A DNA stretch of 46,564 bases. Origin: Chitinivibrionia bacterium (GTDB lineage Bacteria > Fibrobacterota > Chitinivibrionia > Chitinivibrionales > Chitinivibrionaceae). Shown piece after piece: positions 16,163-24,561 of this stretch. Position numbers and translations under genes: made by a program. Where the stretch lies: positions 1-46,564 of the forward strand of contig WRAZ01000013.1 of the NCBI GenBank assembly GCA_009779925.1, read 5' to 3'. Below the pieces are notes generated by a model, which saw only the letters and a list, made by a program, of their open reading frames with translations, was not told the DNA's origin and searched no databases. The first letter of the stretch is position 1. Each line of letters begins with the position of its first letter.

Positions 16163-18262
16163 TTATCCGTTAAAACGTATTCCAAACCAAAAAGTTCTCC
16201 CTCTGACGGGAGCCCAAACAGAAGTCGATAAATAAAAATCACCCTCGTGATGAAAAACGGGCTCTATACTCTGCTGATAAAAATCGCCGATATTTTGACA
16301 CGAAGCGCTGAAAGTCCATCTGCCTAAGGTTTTGTCAATTTGCGCGTTAAATACCGAAAACGGCTCGCTGTGCCTTTGGGGAAGCACTACGTTTGTGCCG
16401 AAGCGAACTTCTCTTAAGCGTTGGCTTCCCGTGTAATTCCAGTCCGCCGACAGTGCAAGCCCCGTTCTTCGCGGCTCCCAAAGCACTCTACTTAGCGCAG
16501 ATACGCGCGGCGAATAATAGGCAAAATAAGACGATGTTTGATTGCGCGAGTCGAAATCCGTGAAATTTGTGCCTGCGTCAACGGTAAATCCGCGCGGAAG
16601 TATAAATCTTACCAAACCTTCTACGCCGCGCGTTATAGCCGTGCCGTCAAGATTTTGGTAAGACACGATTTGCCGTCCGCCCGTCGTAAATCTGGAATAA
16701 TACGGCTGAATATAATCCGAAATCATTGCTTGGAATACCGTTATTTCGGTCGCCATTCCCAAATTTAGCAACCAAAATTGCGACCAACGGGCATTTAGCG
16801 CTACCGACCAAGCGGTTTCAGGACGAAGATTTGCAACGGAAGTCGAGTCCACAATATAGAGCGCGCTCGTAATAGCCGCGTGATTTTCGGAGAATAAATT
16901 AAACGTTCTGAAACCTTTTCCTGCGGTCGCCATAAAATTCCAGTGGTGGTCGGGGCTGAAATTTACTGCAAATCGCGGCGAGAATATGCTTCCGTGAACA
17001 TTGTGAAAATCGTAGCGCGCGCCTGCGGAAAAATCCCAGTAATCGTTTATTAAAAAAGTGTTTTGCAAATAAACGGCGGGAATTGTATAAAGATGCGTTC
17101 CGAGCGAGCGGTTGTCTTCAAATTGGTCATAAGTAAAACTCACGCCTGCAAGCAGTTGATTTCTGTCGAAGTTAAACGTGAAATCCGAGACCCCGAAAAC
17201 CATATTTTGCAACGCTTCCAAGGTTAAAAATCCATACCAACTTTCTTGGTAATGCTGAATGAAATTTACGCGGTTTTCGTTAACTATGCTTTGCGCGGGA
17301 ATTATGCTCGGCGTAATTTGGGTTTTGGAGCCAACACCGTAATTTACGCGCCGTGTTCGTGCGTATTCCTGATAAATTATCGGTCGATGTCTATGGTTTC
17401 CCTGATTATCGACAAAACTGCTTTCGGGCTGAAATACGCCTATCCATCTGCGATCCGAGTTGCTTGTTCCGCCAAATCTGTCTTCAAACGAAACTTGCGC
17501 GTTTGCGTTGAGTTGGGTGTTTTGCCCAACTTCTTGAGTGAGCCGCATAGAAATTGCCACGCGGTCAAATTCAGGCGAATTATCCATAAGCGTTCCGAGT
17601 TTGTCTATGGCTATGCCGTCCGTGTTTATGCGCGGGGCGGAGGTGTAATTCAGCGCAACTTCTACGCCCGTTTTTGTTTCGTCGATAAATTTAGAGAAAA
17701 ATGCGTCGTAATACTGTTCGTTAAAATTTGAGTACATTGCTCGGAAATACGTTTGCGTTTCACGCGGAATTGGTCTTTGGATAATATCGACCACCCCTGC
17801 GATTGCGCTGTTTCCGTGTCTGACGCTTGACGCTCCGCGCATTACCAATATATTTTCGATATTTACGAGCGGGATTTGCTCTATTCCGTAAATATTTCCC
17901 AAACCCGAAAAAACAGGCAAACCGTTAATAAGAATTTGCGAATATCCGCTTCCCAATCCCAAAAGTCGAATGTGCGCGGTTTTGCAGACGGAGCAATCGA
18001 TTTTCTTTTGGACGCCCGGCATTGTACCGAGTAAATCCAAGAGGTTTGTGTTCATAGACCTTTCGATTTGCGCGCGCGTAATAGTATCGACTATTGCAAC
18101 TCTGTCGCTTGGTTGCGTGAGTTGAGCGTGGGCTTCTTGCACAAGCATTACTCCCATATCAAGCGTTTCGACGGGCGCGGTTTCCGCCGTCTCTTGGTCT
18201 TGCGCAAACAAAGCTACTGCAGACAAAACAGATATTACTATTATTTTTTTGCCGTTTTTCAT
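16163..18262 (-). CDS. TonB-dependent outer-membrane receptor
   Basis: 699 residues with a signal peptide (1-20) and plug domain (about 50-165), then a 22-strand-type barrel ending in aromatic-rich strands with a C-terminal FGIRFNG. Plug motifs are VAIVDTITRAQIERS, LGSGYSQILINGLPVFSGLG, IPLVNIENILVMRG and HGNSAIAGVVDI. A CxxC pair (C90, C93) precedes the RLLGLG strand; this occurs in a subset of Bacteroidetes-type receptors. It imports a ligand too large or scarce for porins, driven by TonB encoded downstream. Flanked 13 bases upstream by a lipoprotein gene and 46 bases downstream by another. The ligand is unknown; a metal or metallophore is a guess. Confidence 0.9.
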   Translation of the reverse strand: MKNGKKIIVISVLSAVALFAQDQETAETAPVETLDMGVMLVQEAHAQLTQPSDRVAIVDTITRAQIERSMNTNLLDLLGTMPGVQKKIDCSVCKTAHIRLLGLGSGYSQILINGLPVFSGLGNIYGIEQIPLVNIENILVMRGASSVRHGNSAIAGVVDIIQRPIPRETQTYFRAMYSNFNEQYYDAFFSKFIDETKTGVEVALNYTSAPRINTDGIAIDKLGTLMDNSPEFDRVAISMRLTQEVGQNTQLNANAQVSFEDRFGGTSNSDRRWIGVFQPESSFVDNQGNHRHRPIIYQEYARTRRVNYGVGSKTQITPSIIPAQSIVNENRVNFIQHYQESWYGFLTLEALQNMVFGVSDFTFNFDRNQLLAGVSFTYDQFEDNRSLGTHLYTIPAVYLQNTFLINDYWDFSAGARYDFHNVHGSIFSPRFAVNFSPDHHWNFMATAGKGFRTFNLFSENHAAITSALYIVDSTSVANLRPETAWSVALNARWSQFWLLNLGMATEITVFQAMISDYIQPYYSRFTTGGRQIVSYQNLDGTAITRGVEGLVRFILPRGFTVDAGTNFTDFDSRNQTSSYFAYYSPRVSALSRVLWEPRRTGLALSADWNYTGSQRLREVRFGTNVVLPQRHSEPFSVFNAQIDKTLGRWTFSASCQNIGDFYQQSIEPVFHHEGDFYLSTSVWAPVRGRTFWFGIRFNG

Positions 18263-18275
18263 GTTTCGCCGTTTA

Positions 18276-19058
18276 CTATCTTTTGATAGTTATAAGGTCC
18301 ATTGAATTAGTTCCGCCAAATCTGCTTATAAAGCGAGTAAGTTGAGCGGTATTGTTTGAGCCGTCTATTCTTATATTATTGCCGTCAGCTGTAAGCGCGC
18401 CAACTTCTATTCCGCCAAACCAATGCGCAAATCTCGGCGATAATTTGAAATCCCAGACTTCATCAGCCTGAACCGGTAGGCGAAACATAGTATCGTCCAA
18501 ATCGTTTTCGCCAAAAGCAACGCGAGTGCGGAGCACAAAATTACGTTCGACCGCGCCGTTGTTTACTTTACCTGCAAAATAAAACGTAAATCCTTCGCCG
18601 AGAGTTTCGGAGAAAGGAGGGGTTGCTATTCCAACAATGTTTTGCCCTGTTCCGCTTAAACTATTTACATTATGCGCAGTCTTATGAATGTGGCTGAATA
18701 CTCCCGGAAGCGGCATTGAAAATCCGACGTATTGTTCTTTCAATAAATCAATGGCGAAATGCTTGCCGTCGCCGATTAGCGCGGCAGGTCTTCCGCCCGT
18801 ATCGTGGCGCGGTTGTCTTTGCGCGCTTCTCGGCGCCCAATCTTCTTCCCAGTGAATACCTATATCGCCGAATGATACGTGCGCCGTATCTATTGTCCAA
18901 GTAGCGCCGCCTGCGCTAAAACTTACCGTTCCCGCCCCCAAATCGACATCGGGCACAAAACTGAAATGAATGGTCGCGTACTCAACGGTTGGGGTGTCGG
19001 TAGAGGCGCAGCCAAGCAATAAAAGCATCGCAAACAGTGGCACAAATAACTTTTTCAT
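18276..19058 (-). CDS. Lipoprotein, possibly MbnP-like
   Basis: 260 residues with lipobox LLLGC (Cys17). The mature part is beta-rich. The order VSFSAGGATWTIDTAHVSFGDIGI, then HFAIDLLKEQYVGFSMPLPGVFSHIHK, loosely recalls MbnP-like periplasmic proteins, which bind copper and neighbour TonB receptors. The SHIHKTAH cluster offers possible metal ligands. This assignment is weak. It is the first gene of the operon lipoprotein-receptor-lipoprotein-tonB; AAAGGAG precedes the ATG. It could equally be an unknown surface binding protein. Confidence 0.65.
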   Translation of the reverse strand: MKKLFVPLFAMLLLLGCASTDTPTVEYATIHFSFVPDVDLGAGTVSFSAGGATWTIDTAHVSFGDIGIHWEEDWAPRSAQRQPRHDTGGRPAALIGDGKHFAIDLLKEQYVGFSMPLPGVFSHIHKTAHNVNSLSGTGQNIVGIATPPFSETLGEGFTFYFAGKVNNGAVERNFVLRTRVAFGENDLDDTMFRLPVQADEVWDFKLSPRFAHWFGGIEVGALTADGNNIRIDGSNNTAQLTRFISRFGGTNSMDLITIKR

Positions 19059-19110
19059 AAATATAACTCCTTTAAAATAAGTTCAAAAAGCATTTTTGGG
19101 TTTCTTTTCG

Positions 19111-19145
19111 GGAATAAATTAAGTTTTATTAAACGTTTAAGTCAA
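19111..19145 (-). promoter_or_regulatory. Promoter and palindromic operator of uptake operon
   Basis: On the minus strand TTGACT (19145-19140) is a good -35; 17 bases further is TTAATT as a weak -10. The 12-bp perfect palindrome TTAAACGTTTAA (19129-19140) overlaps the -35 and spacer, a plausible operator for a repressor controlling the lipoprotein/receptor/TonB operon. Confidence 0.45.
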
Positions 19146-19289
19146 GGAATTTCAAAAACACTGAATGAGCATTTTCTTTTACGGCGTTTTGTTAAATGCA
19201 CAATTTGAGGATGAACAAAAAAATAGTTGATTTTTTGAGTGTTTTGTGTGGCGCAAAATGTATTTTCCTGTCAAAAGGAAGCAAAAATA

Positions 19290-20021
19290 ATGAAAATACG
19301 AATAAACAGATACCTCGCCGAATGCGGGGTCGGCTCTCGAAGACAGTGCGACGAAGTTATTTTGTCGGGCAAGGTTTTAATTAACGGTGAGGTTGCGCAA
19401 ATCGGCGCACAGGTCGATAAGGATACTGACGAAATTCTGCTTGATGGAAAAAAGATTTTGTCTGATTTGCAGAAAAGATATTACGCCTATCATAAAACCA
19501 AAGGCGCCATTGTAAGCAGAAGCGACGAAAACGGGCGGGCGACTATTTACGACGCGCTGAAAAAACTGAATGTCGAAAATTATGAGGCGCTGAAATACGT
19601 CGGTCGGCTCGATTTTAATTCCGAAGGACTGCTTCTTTTAACAAACGACGGAGATTTGGCGTTTACGCTAACTCACCCGAAATTTCAGGTTAAAAAAGTG
19701 TATTTTGTAAAAATCGGCAGGGAATTGGGCATTGCGGAAATGAAGAAAATTGTTGAAACAGGCGTTGTGTCGGAGGGTGAAAATCTGAAAGCGGCGGCAG
19801 TAAGATTTAAGTTTCGCGACGGCGACAAATTTTGCTATGAAATGGATTTGTGCGAGGGGAAAAATCGGCAGGTACGCCGAATTTTTGAAGCGCTCGGAGA
19901 AAAGGTAATTCAACTGAAACGCCTGTCTTTTGCAAGCGTTAAACTCGGAGATTTGCCTTACGGAAAGATTAGAGAGTTGTCGCAGGCAGAAGTTGAGGCG
20001 CTAAAAAACAAGTTTCAATAA
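19290..20021 (+). CDS. rluB: RsuA/RluB-family rRNA pseudouridine synthase
   Basis: 243 residues. An N-terminal S4 RNA-binding domain (MKIRINRYLAECGVGSRRQCDEVI) is followed by the catalytic domain with GRLDFNSEGLLLLTNDG, where D108 is the catalytic aspartate, and the KNRQVRRIFEALG motif. It isomerises a uridine in rRNA, by homology in 23S helix 89-type sites (RluB) though RsuA/RluE/RluF cannot be excluded by eye. The start at 19290 has AAGGAAG upstream; a longer frame beginning at 19239 lacks both ribosome site and homology. Confidence 0.9.
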   Translation: MKIRINRYLAECGVGSRRQCDEVILSGKVLINGEVAQIGAQVDKDTDEILLDGKKILSDLQKRYYAYHKTKGAIVSRSDENGRATIYDALKKLNVENYEALKYVGRLDFNSEGLLLLTNDGDLAFTLTHPKFQVKKVYFVKIGRELGIAEMKKIVETGVVSEGENLKAAAVRFKFRDGDKFCYEMDLCEGKNRQVRRIFEALGEKVIQLKRLSFASVKLGDLPYGKIRELSQAEVEALKNKFQ

Positions 20022-20064
20022 AAAATACGAAAAAATTCTTAAAAAATCGCTATTTTGCTTTGGC

Positions 20065-20077
20065 ATATAGTATTTTT
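20065..20077 (+). promoter_or_regulatory. Candidate -10 element of radical SAM gene
   Basis: ATATAGTATTTTT, about 37 bases before the ATG at 20114. The same string occurs before the acyltransferase (7486) and, on the minus strand, before the methyltransferase (33054). No -35 is obvious. Confidence 0.35.
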
Positions 20078-20113
20078 CCTCCTCAAAAGTATAAAAAAAG
20101 TGTTGGAGAAAAA

Positions 20114-21328
20114 ATGTCGAGTGTTAAAGGTAAAGCGGGACTTCCGTTGCCGTTCATAACAAAACACCTTATTCCGTGTCTTTTGGAAGATTTAAGCAGA
20201 GCTAAATTGCTTCGTTCGATGTGGCGCCGTTATTTCAAAAAATACGACCCGAACAAAGACGTTCCGATAAGCCAAATTTCGCTGAGGGTAAATGAAGCGT
20301 GTAATTTGCGTTGCGCAAGTTGCGGACAATGGGGTGAAAACGGACACCTTCGCGAAAAAGTAAAAGCAGGACATAAATTAGACCAACTCGACTTTGAGGT
20401 CGTCAAAAAACTTATAGCCGACACAAAACACGACTGCCCGACCTACTACATTTGGGGGGGAGAGCCGACTTTGTGGAAGCCGCTTGTGCCGCTTTTTCAA
20501 GAACTCGGAAAAAATAAACTTTACGGCTCTATTGTCAGCAACGCACAGGCGCTCGAGCCGATTTTGGAAGAATTGATAGACACTGGCGCACTTATGATAC
20601 TCTTTTTGTCGCTCGACGGCTGGGACAGCGCATCGCAAAACAAAATGCGCGCTCCTGCAGGCGGCGAGGGTGTCGGCTCGGACAACTTCGAGAAAATTAT
20701 GGGCGTTATAAATAAAGTCGATGAAATCAAAAAACGCAAAAAACTGAAATATCCTATGGTGGTGCCGATTACGGTTGTTTCAAATTTGAACTACGAACAT
20801 TTGGCGGATATTCACCGTTTGGTTATGGATAAAACCCAGCTTCACCCTTATTATTACGGTTGGTATATTACCGAGGAACGCGCGAAAGAATACGAAACTG
20901 TCTATAAAAAATGTTTCGGCGAAGTTCCGACTGCGCACCGCGGCTATCTGAAATCTTGCTTTAATGACGTTGATGCGGAAATAACATCAAAGCAAATAAA
21001 AGAAGTTATGAAAATATCCAAAGGGCGTGAGAGCGTTCCGCAGATATTGCCCGATATTTACGAAAAAGAAGACATCGAACGATACTATAACGACCATACT
21101 TGGACTTGCGGCTACGACAAATGTCAAAGCATATATCACGTTGTAGAAGTGTCGCCCGACGGTCGTGTTACACCTTGCCGCGATTATCAGGATTATACCG
21201 TGGGCAATATAAACGAACAGCCGTTTTACGAAATTTGGAACGGCGAAAAATATAAGGAATTCCGCAGACAACTTGCCAAAGGGCTTATGCCTGTTTGTAG
21301 TCGTTGTTGCGGTTTGCAAGGTTTTTAA
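20114..21328 (+). CDS. Radical SAM/SPASM domain protein
   Basis: 404 residues. The radical SAM cluster motif is C63-x3-C67-x2-C70 (EACNLRCASCG). IWGGEP is the SAM-binding GGE motif. The C-terminal SPASM part has several Cys (CGYDKCQ, VTPCRDYQDYTVGN, CSRCCG) for auxiliary Fe-S clusters. Such enzymes modify peptides, proteins or small molecules by radical chemistry. No precursor peptide gene is seen nearby, so the substrate is unknown. The start at 20114 follows TTGGAGAA; a TTG start at 20060 would lie in the promoter region. The N-terminal 45 residues are a basic, helical extension. Confidence 0.88.
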   Translation: MSSVKGKAGLPLPFITKHLIPCLLEDLSRAKLLRSMWRRYFKKYDPNKDVPISQISLRVNEACNLRCASCGQWGENGHLREKVKAGHKLDQLDFEVVKKLIADTKHDCPTYYIWGGEPTLWKPLVPLFQELGKNKLYGSIVSNAQALEPILEELIDTGALMILFLSLDGWDSASQNKMRAPAGGEGVGSDNFEKIMGVINKVDEIKKRKKLKYPMVVPITVVSNLNYEHLADIHRLVMDKTQLHPYYYGWYITEERAKEYETVYKKCFGEVPTAHRGYLKSCFNDVDAEITSKQIKEVMKISKGRESVPQILPDIYEKEDIERYYNDHTWTCGYDKCQSIYHVVEVSPDGRVTPCRDYQDYTVGNINEQPFYEIWNGEKYKEFRRQLAKGLMPVCSRCCGLQGF

Positions 21329-21386
21329 AAGAAAATAAAACACTAAAAATAAAAAAAGACCCAAAGCGGTCAGAAGAGGAGATGGT

Positions 21387-22799
21387 ATGAGTGACGGAAA
21401 AGCGGTTTCAAAAAAAGAGGAACTGACTTCTGCACAAGAAGAGCAGATGGCGGAAATTAAAAAACTCGATTCGCAGGCGATTAAGAAAGAAGCAGAAAAA
21501 AAAGAAGAAGGTTCGGCGTCAAGCGACGAGAAAAAATCCAAATCAGGAAAAGCGCCTAAAGCTCAACTTCGGGAGATGGCGGAAAACAAAACCGTTGTTT
21601 CGGGAACAGTTACGGGAGTAAGCAGAGGCGGTTTGAAAGTTAAAGTTCTCGGACACGACGCATTTTGCCCTATTTCGCAACTTGATACGAAAAAATTGAA
21701 GCCTGAAGATTTGAACTCATACCTTAAAGAAAATTATGAATTTGTTATAACAGGAATTGAGAAAGGTACAAATGTTATCCTTTCAAGAATTCCGCTTGTT
21801 GCAGGCGATGTTGAAGGAAGAGTTGCCGAAATAGAAGCAATCGTAAAAGGCGGCGGCACAATCAGCGGCACAGTTTCCGGCATTCTTATGGATAAAAGCA
21901 AAAAAGAAGAGACCGGCGCTTTTGTTGATTTGGATGGAGTAGAAGGTTTGGTGCATATTTCAGAACTTTCTTGGACGCGTGCCGCAAATGTCAGAGATGT
22001 TGTTGAAGTCGGTAAAGACTACACTTTCAAAGTGATTTCCGTTGAGCGCAAAGACCCGCTTACCGCTACAAAAGTAAAACTTTCTCTCAAACAGGTGGGC
22101 AACGACCCGTGGAAAGACCTCGGCAGTCAATTAAAAGTCGGACAAAAAATCAGCGGCATTGTGTCGCGCACGGGTAATAACGGTGCATTTGTTTGTTTGA
22201 AAGAGGGAATTGAAGCGCTTATCAGAACGGAAGATTTGAGCTGGGAAAAATTCAAGAAAATCTCGGACATCGTTAAAAAAGGTGATGAAGTTAATGCGAA
22301 AATTATAAATATCGACCTTGAAAAACGCCGAGTAGATTTGTCGCTCAAAGACGAAAACAGCGACCCTTGGACTAATATTACGAGCAAATATCAAGACGGA
22401 ATGACCGTAAAAGGCACCGTTGCCGATGAAAAAGAGTACGGCTATTTTATAGATATTGAAGCAGGAATTACAGGACTTTTGAATAAGGCGCGCATTGCGG
22501 GCGAAAAAGGCAAAAAGGACAAACTTTGGAAAAAAGGCGAAGAGGTTGAAGTCGTAGTTCAGTATATTGATACCGAAGAAAGAAAAATAGTGCTTTCTTT
22601 TGGCGAGGTAGAGCTTGCGCCTATGCAGAAAATTTCCGACCAGCCGAAAAAGAAAAGGGAAAGAACGGACAAATCGTCTTCAAAAGGCGGTGGCGCACCT
22701 TTAACTTACGATACAGCAAAAACAGGCGGCGAAGACGGAGCGAGCGAGTTTGCAAATTTGTTGCAAAATGCAATCGACAAAAAGAAGAAGAAAAAATAA
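21387..22799 (+). CDS. Multi-S1-domain RNA-binding protein (RpsA-like)
   Basis: 470 residues. A charged Lys/Glu/Ser-rich N-terminal region (1-60) precedes four S1-type OB folds at about 69-130 (degenerate), 155-235, 250-322 and 337-403, each with the G-x-V ... GAFVDL-G-x-x-GLVHISEL pattern. A Lys/Ser-rich tail follows. It resembles ribosomal protein S1 in having tandem S1 domains but is shorter than the six-domain form, as in several non-proteobacterial phyla. It probably helps mRNA binding to the ribosome or is a paralogue doing so. AGAGGAG 6 bases before the ATG fixes the start. Confidence 0.88.
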   Translation: MSDGKAVSKKEELTSAQEEQMAEIKKLDSQAIKKEAEKKEEGSASSDEKKSKSGKAPKAQLREMAENKTVVSGTVTGVSRGGLKVKVLGHDAFCPISQLDTKKLKPEDLNSYLKENYEFVITGIEKGTNVILSRIPLVAGDVEGRVAEIEAIVKGGGTISGTVSGILMDKSKKEETGAFVDLDGVEGLVHISELSWTRAANVRDVVEVGKDYTFKVISVERKDPLTATKVKLSLKQVGNDPWKDLGSQLKVGQKISGIVSRTGNNGAFVCLKEGIEALIRTEDLSWEKFKKISDIVKKGDEVNAKIINIDLEKRRVDLSLKDENSDPWTNITSKYQDGMTVKGTVADEKEYGYFIDIEAGITGLLNKARIAGEKGKKDKLWKKGEEVEVVVQYIDTEERKIVLSFGEVELAPMQKISDQPKKKRERTDKSSSKGGGAPLTYDTAKTGGEDGASEFANLLQNAIDKKKKKK

Positions 22800-22808
22800 T
22801 CTTTATAA

Positions 22809-22845
22809 AAAAAGGCGTTGAAGAAATTCAGCGCCTTTTTTGTTT
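22809..22845. terminator. Bidirectional terminator
   Basis: AAGGCG-TTGAA and TTCAG-CGCCTT form a stem around GAAA, with A-run before and T-run after. It can end the S1-domain gene on the plus strand and the ferredoxin gene on the minus strand. Confidence 0.8.
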
Positions 22846-22865
22846 TCTAGGGCAAATCAAAAAAC

Positions 22866-23033
22866 TTATGCTTTGATTGCGTCTGCAGGGCAAGAATCTA
22901 CGCACACACCGCAATCAGTGCAATCATCCGCGTTAATTACGTATGTTGAACCTGATTCTACGATTGCGTTTGTCGGGCATTCGGGAACGCAAGCGCCGCA
23001 CGCCAAGCAATCTTCTGTGATTTTGTAAGCCAT
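22866..23033 (-). CDS. 2[4Fe-4S] ferredoxin
   Basis: 55 residues, the classic clostridial-type ferredoxin with two cluster motifs, CLACGACVPECP and CTDCGVCVDSCP, related by internal duplication. It is a low-potential electron carrier in the cytoplasm and a natural partner of the Rnf complex and of radical SAM enzymes. The start MAYKITED at 23033 is supported by GAAAGAGG 8 bases upstream. It is monocistronic. Confidence 0.96.
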   Translation of the reverse strand: MAYKITEDCLACGACVPECPTNAIVESGSTYVINADDCTDCGVCVDSCPADAIKA

Positions 23034-23218
23034 AAAGATACCTCTTTCAATTAAAAGTAATAACAATTTTACTCAGTGCCAATAAAATAAGATATTCCAC
23101 ATCCGTTTGTCAAGAAAAATTGTCGAATTGGCAATATTTTCCCTATTTGTTAAGAAAAAAATTTGCATTTTCAGCAAAATATGGATGGTAATTGCGTTTT
23201 TGGCGGCTAAAAACAGTG

Positions 23219-23236
23219 TTGGCACGCATTTTGCAT
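23219..23236 (+). promoter_or_regulatory. Sigma-54 promoter
   Basis: TTGGCACGCATTTTGCAT matches the -24/-12 consensus TGGCACG-N4-TTGC with exact GG-N10-GC spacing (GG 23221-23222, GC 23233-23234). Transcription should start near 23245, about 42 bases before the ATG at 23288. An activator (NtrC family) would be required. Confidence 0.88.
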
Positions 23237-23287
23237 AGATAAATGTGATGAAATGTATGGAACAAAACTTTAACGAAGGGATTCATT

Positions 23288-23587
23288 ATGAACGGCGTTA
23301 TCAACAATATGCAGACAGTCGGGTCAGAGTACTCCGATTATTTGAAAAGTCTGCGCAAAGACGTGTCGGAGCAGGAAGCGAAAACACAAAATTCGCCTAA
23401 AGCGAAAGACAGAGTAGAAGTTAATACAGGTAAAACTGCCGCAGCACCACTTGACATTTTTGACAAGAATTATGCGGACAGCGTAGTATCAATGCTTCTC
23501 GGCAAAATTATGCAGGAGCCGGGTTTAGCATTGGAAGCACAGGGCGGTTTGCAACCAAGCAGAATGTCTGCCCTATTAGAATCGTAA
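23288..23587 (+). CDS. Small sigma-54-dependent protein, possibly flagellar
   Basis: 99 residues of unknown family: a polar N-terminal helix with KSLRKDVSEQEAKT, a Lys/Pro-rich linker (PKAKDRVEVNTGKT), and a C-terminal amphipathic part (NYADSVVSMLLGKIMQEPG ... MSALLES). No signal peptide or Cys. AAGGG precedes the start. Its perfect sigma-54 promoter, shared in type with the flgF/G and pilM genes in this window, suggests a role in motility or appendages. It is flanked by its own promoter and terminator. Confidence 0.7.
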   Translation: MNGVINNMQTVGSEYSDYLKSLRKDVSEQEAKTQNSPKAKDRVEVNTGKTAAAPLDIFDKNYADSVVSMLLGKIMQEPGLALEAQGGLQPSRMSALLES

Positions 23588-23624
23588 ATTAGTGTCTCCT
23601 TTTAAATCCCATCCCTAAAAAAAA

Positions 23625-23653
23625 CCGAACTTAAAAAAGTTCGGTTTTTTTTG
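23625..23653 (+). terminator. Rho-independent terminator
   Basis: CCGAACTT (23625-23632) and AAGTTCGG (23637-23644) around a 4-base A loop, then nine T residues. Confidence 0.88.
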
Positions 23654-23671
23654 TTATTGCAGAATAAAAAA

Positions 23672-23698
23672 TAAGGGCAAAAGATTTTTTGCCCCTAC
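23672..23698 (-). terminator. GTAGGGGC-type palindrome acting as dapB terminator
   Basis: On the minus strand GTAGGGGCAAAA ... TTTTGCCC is followed by TTATTTTTT, so it looks like an intrinsic terminator 32 bases after dapB. The GTAGGGGC end matches the palindromes at 40533 and 43560. Confidence 0.7.
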
Positions 23699-23729
23699 AT
23701 TTTGTGTGTTTTTTCAAAATAAATTTTAT

Positions 23730-24560
23730 TTACATCGCGCCTGATTTCAGGACGTCAATCATAGAAAAGCAAGTGCCTTCGCCTTTTGGTTTCAGGTTTT
23801 TCGCCAAAAAGATTATCGCGTCAACTGTTCCGTCGGCGTAAATGCTTCTGCCGCAGACGTTGTGGCGGAATTCAAACGCGACGGTTTTGTCTTCGCTTTC
23901 CAAACGATAGGTATGGAACGCGTGTCCGCCGAGATATTTTTCAGGTACGCCGAATTCCATTTGCTCGCGCTCGTCGCGGACTTGTTGTATGTCGTCGTAT
24001 GTAATCGGTTTAATTCCCGTTTTGTTGAAAGTATCAACGATTGCTTTGGCGGTTCCAGAAGTATCCGCTTTGGTTTTTTGGTGGCTTTCCTTACACGACA
24101 ATGTGTAATTTTTGTATAAATCGGGAAAGTTTTTCTGCATTTGTTCAAGCATAAACTGAAGCGCGACTATCTGCTTTGCCATATTCGGCGCGATTACACA
24201 GGAAAGTTTGGCGTTTTTGATGTCGTCGAAAAGTTTTACTCTGTCGCCACCCGTTGTTCCCATAACAAAAGGTAAATTGTGCGCGATGTAAAACTCGGCG
24301 TTTGAATTTACCGCTGTCGGGTGCGTGTAATCGACTGTGATAAATTCGCCGAACTCGCTTTTTATTTTTTCAATAGCGCTTTCTTTTTCGTCGGGTTTCA
24401 GTAATTTTATCTTGCTTTTGCCGATTTCTATCTCTTTTTCGCTTATCTGCGCGCCTGTCAGCGAGTAGGGGATAAGTTCAAGCCCTCGCGCTATAACGGC
24501 TTGCGCCACTTCTTTTGCCACATTTCCCGGCAAGCCGTTTATCATAACTTTTATTGACAC
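23730..24560 (-). CDS. dapB: 4-hydroxy-tetrahydrodipicolinate reductase, plant-type
   Basis: 276 residues. The enzyme reduces the dipicolinate precursor with NAD(P)H in lysine/diaminopimelate synthesis. It follows the plant-type subgroup: MINGLPGNVAKEVA at the nucleotide-binding N-terminus, VDYTHPTAVNSNAEFY, LPFVMGTTGGDR, APNMAKQIVALQ, the substrate motif SHQKTKADTSGTAKA, GHAFHTYRLES and HNVCGRSIYADGTVDA. Its ATG lies one base after the pilQ stop, so it is carried on the pilus transcript although metabolically unrelated. Confidence 0.92.
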   Translation of the reverse strand: MSIKVMINGLPGNVAKEVAQAVIARGLELIPYSLTGAQISEKEIEIGKSKIKLLKPDEKESAIEKIKSEFGEFITVDYTHPTAVNSNAEFYIAHNLPFVMGTTGGDRVKLFDDIKNAKLSCVIAPNMAKQIVALQFMLEQMQKNFPDLYKNYTLSCKESHQKTKADTSGTAKAIVDTFNKTGIKPITYDDIQQVRDEREQMEFGVPEKYLGGHAFHTYRLESEDKTVAFEFRHNVCGRSIYADGTVDAIIFLAKNLKPKGEGTCFSMIDVLKSGAM

Positions 24561-24561
24561 A

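Noticed and set aside
23034-23218. Small RNA gene upstream of the sigma-54 promoter
   Set aside because: The spacer is AT-rich with no stable structure or terminator other than those of the flanking genes.
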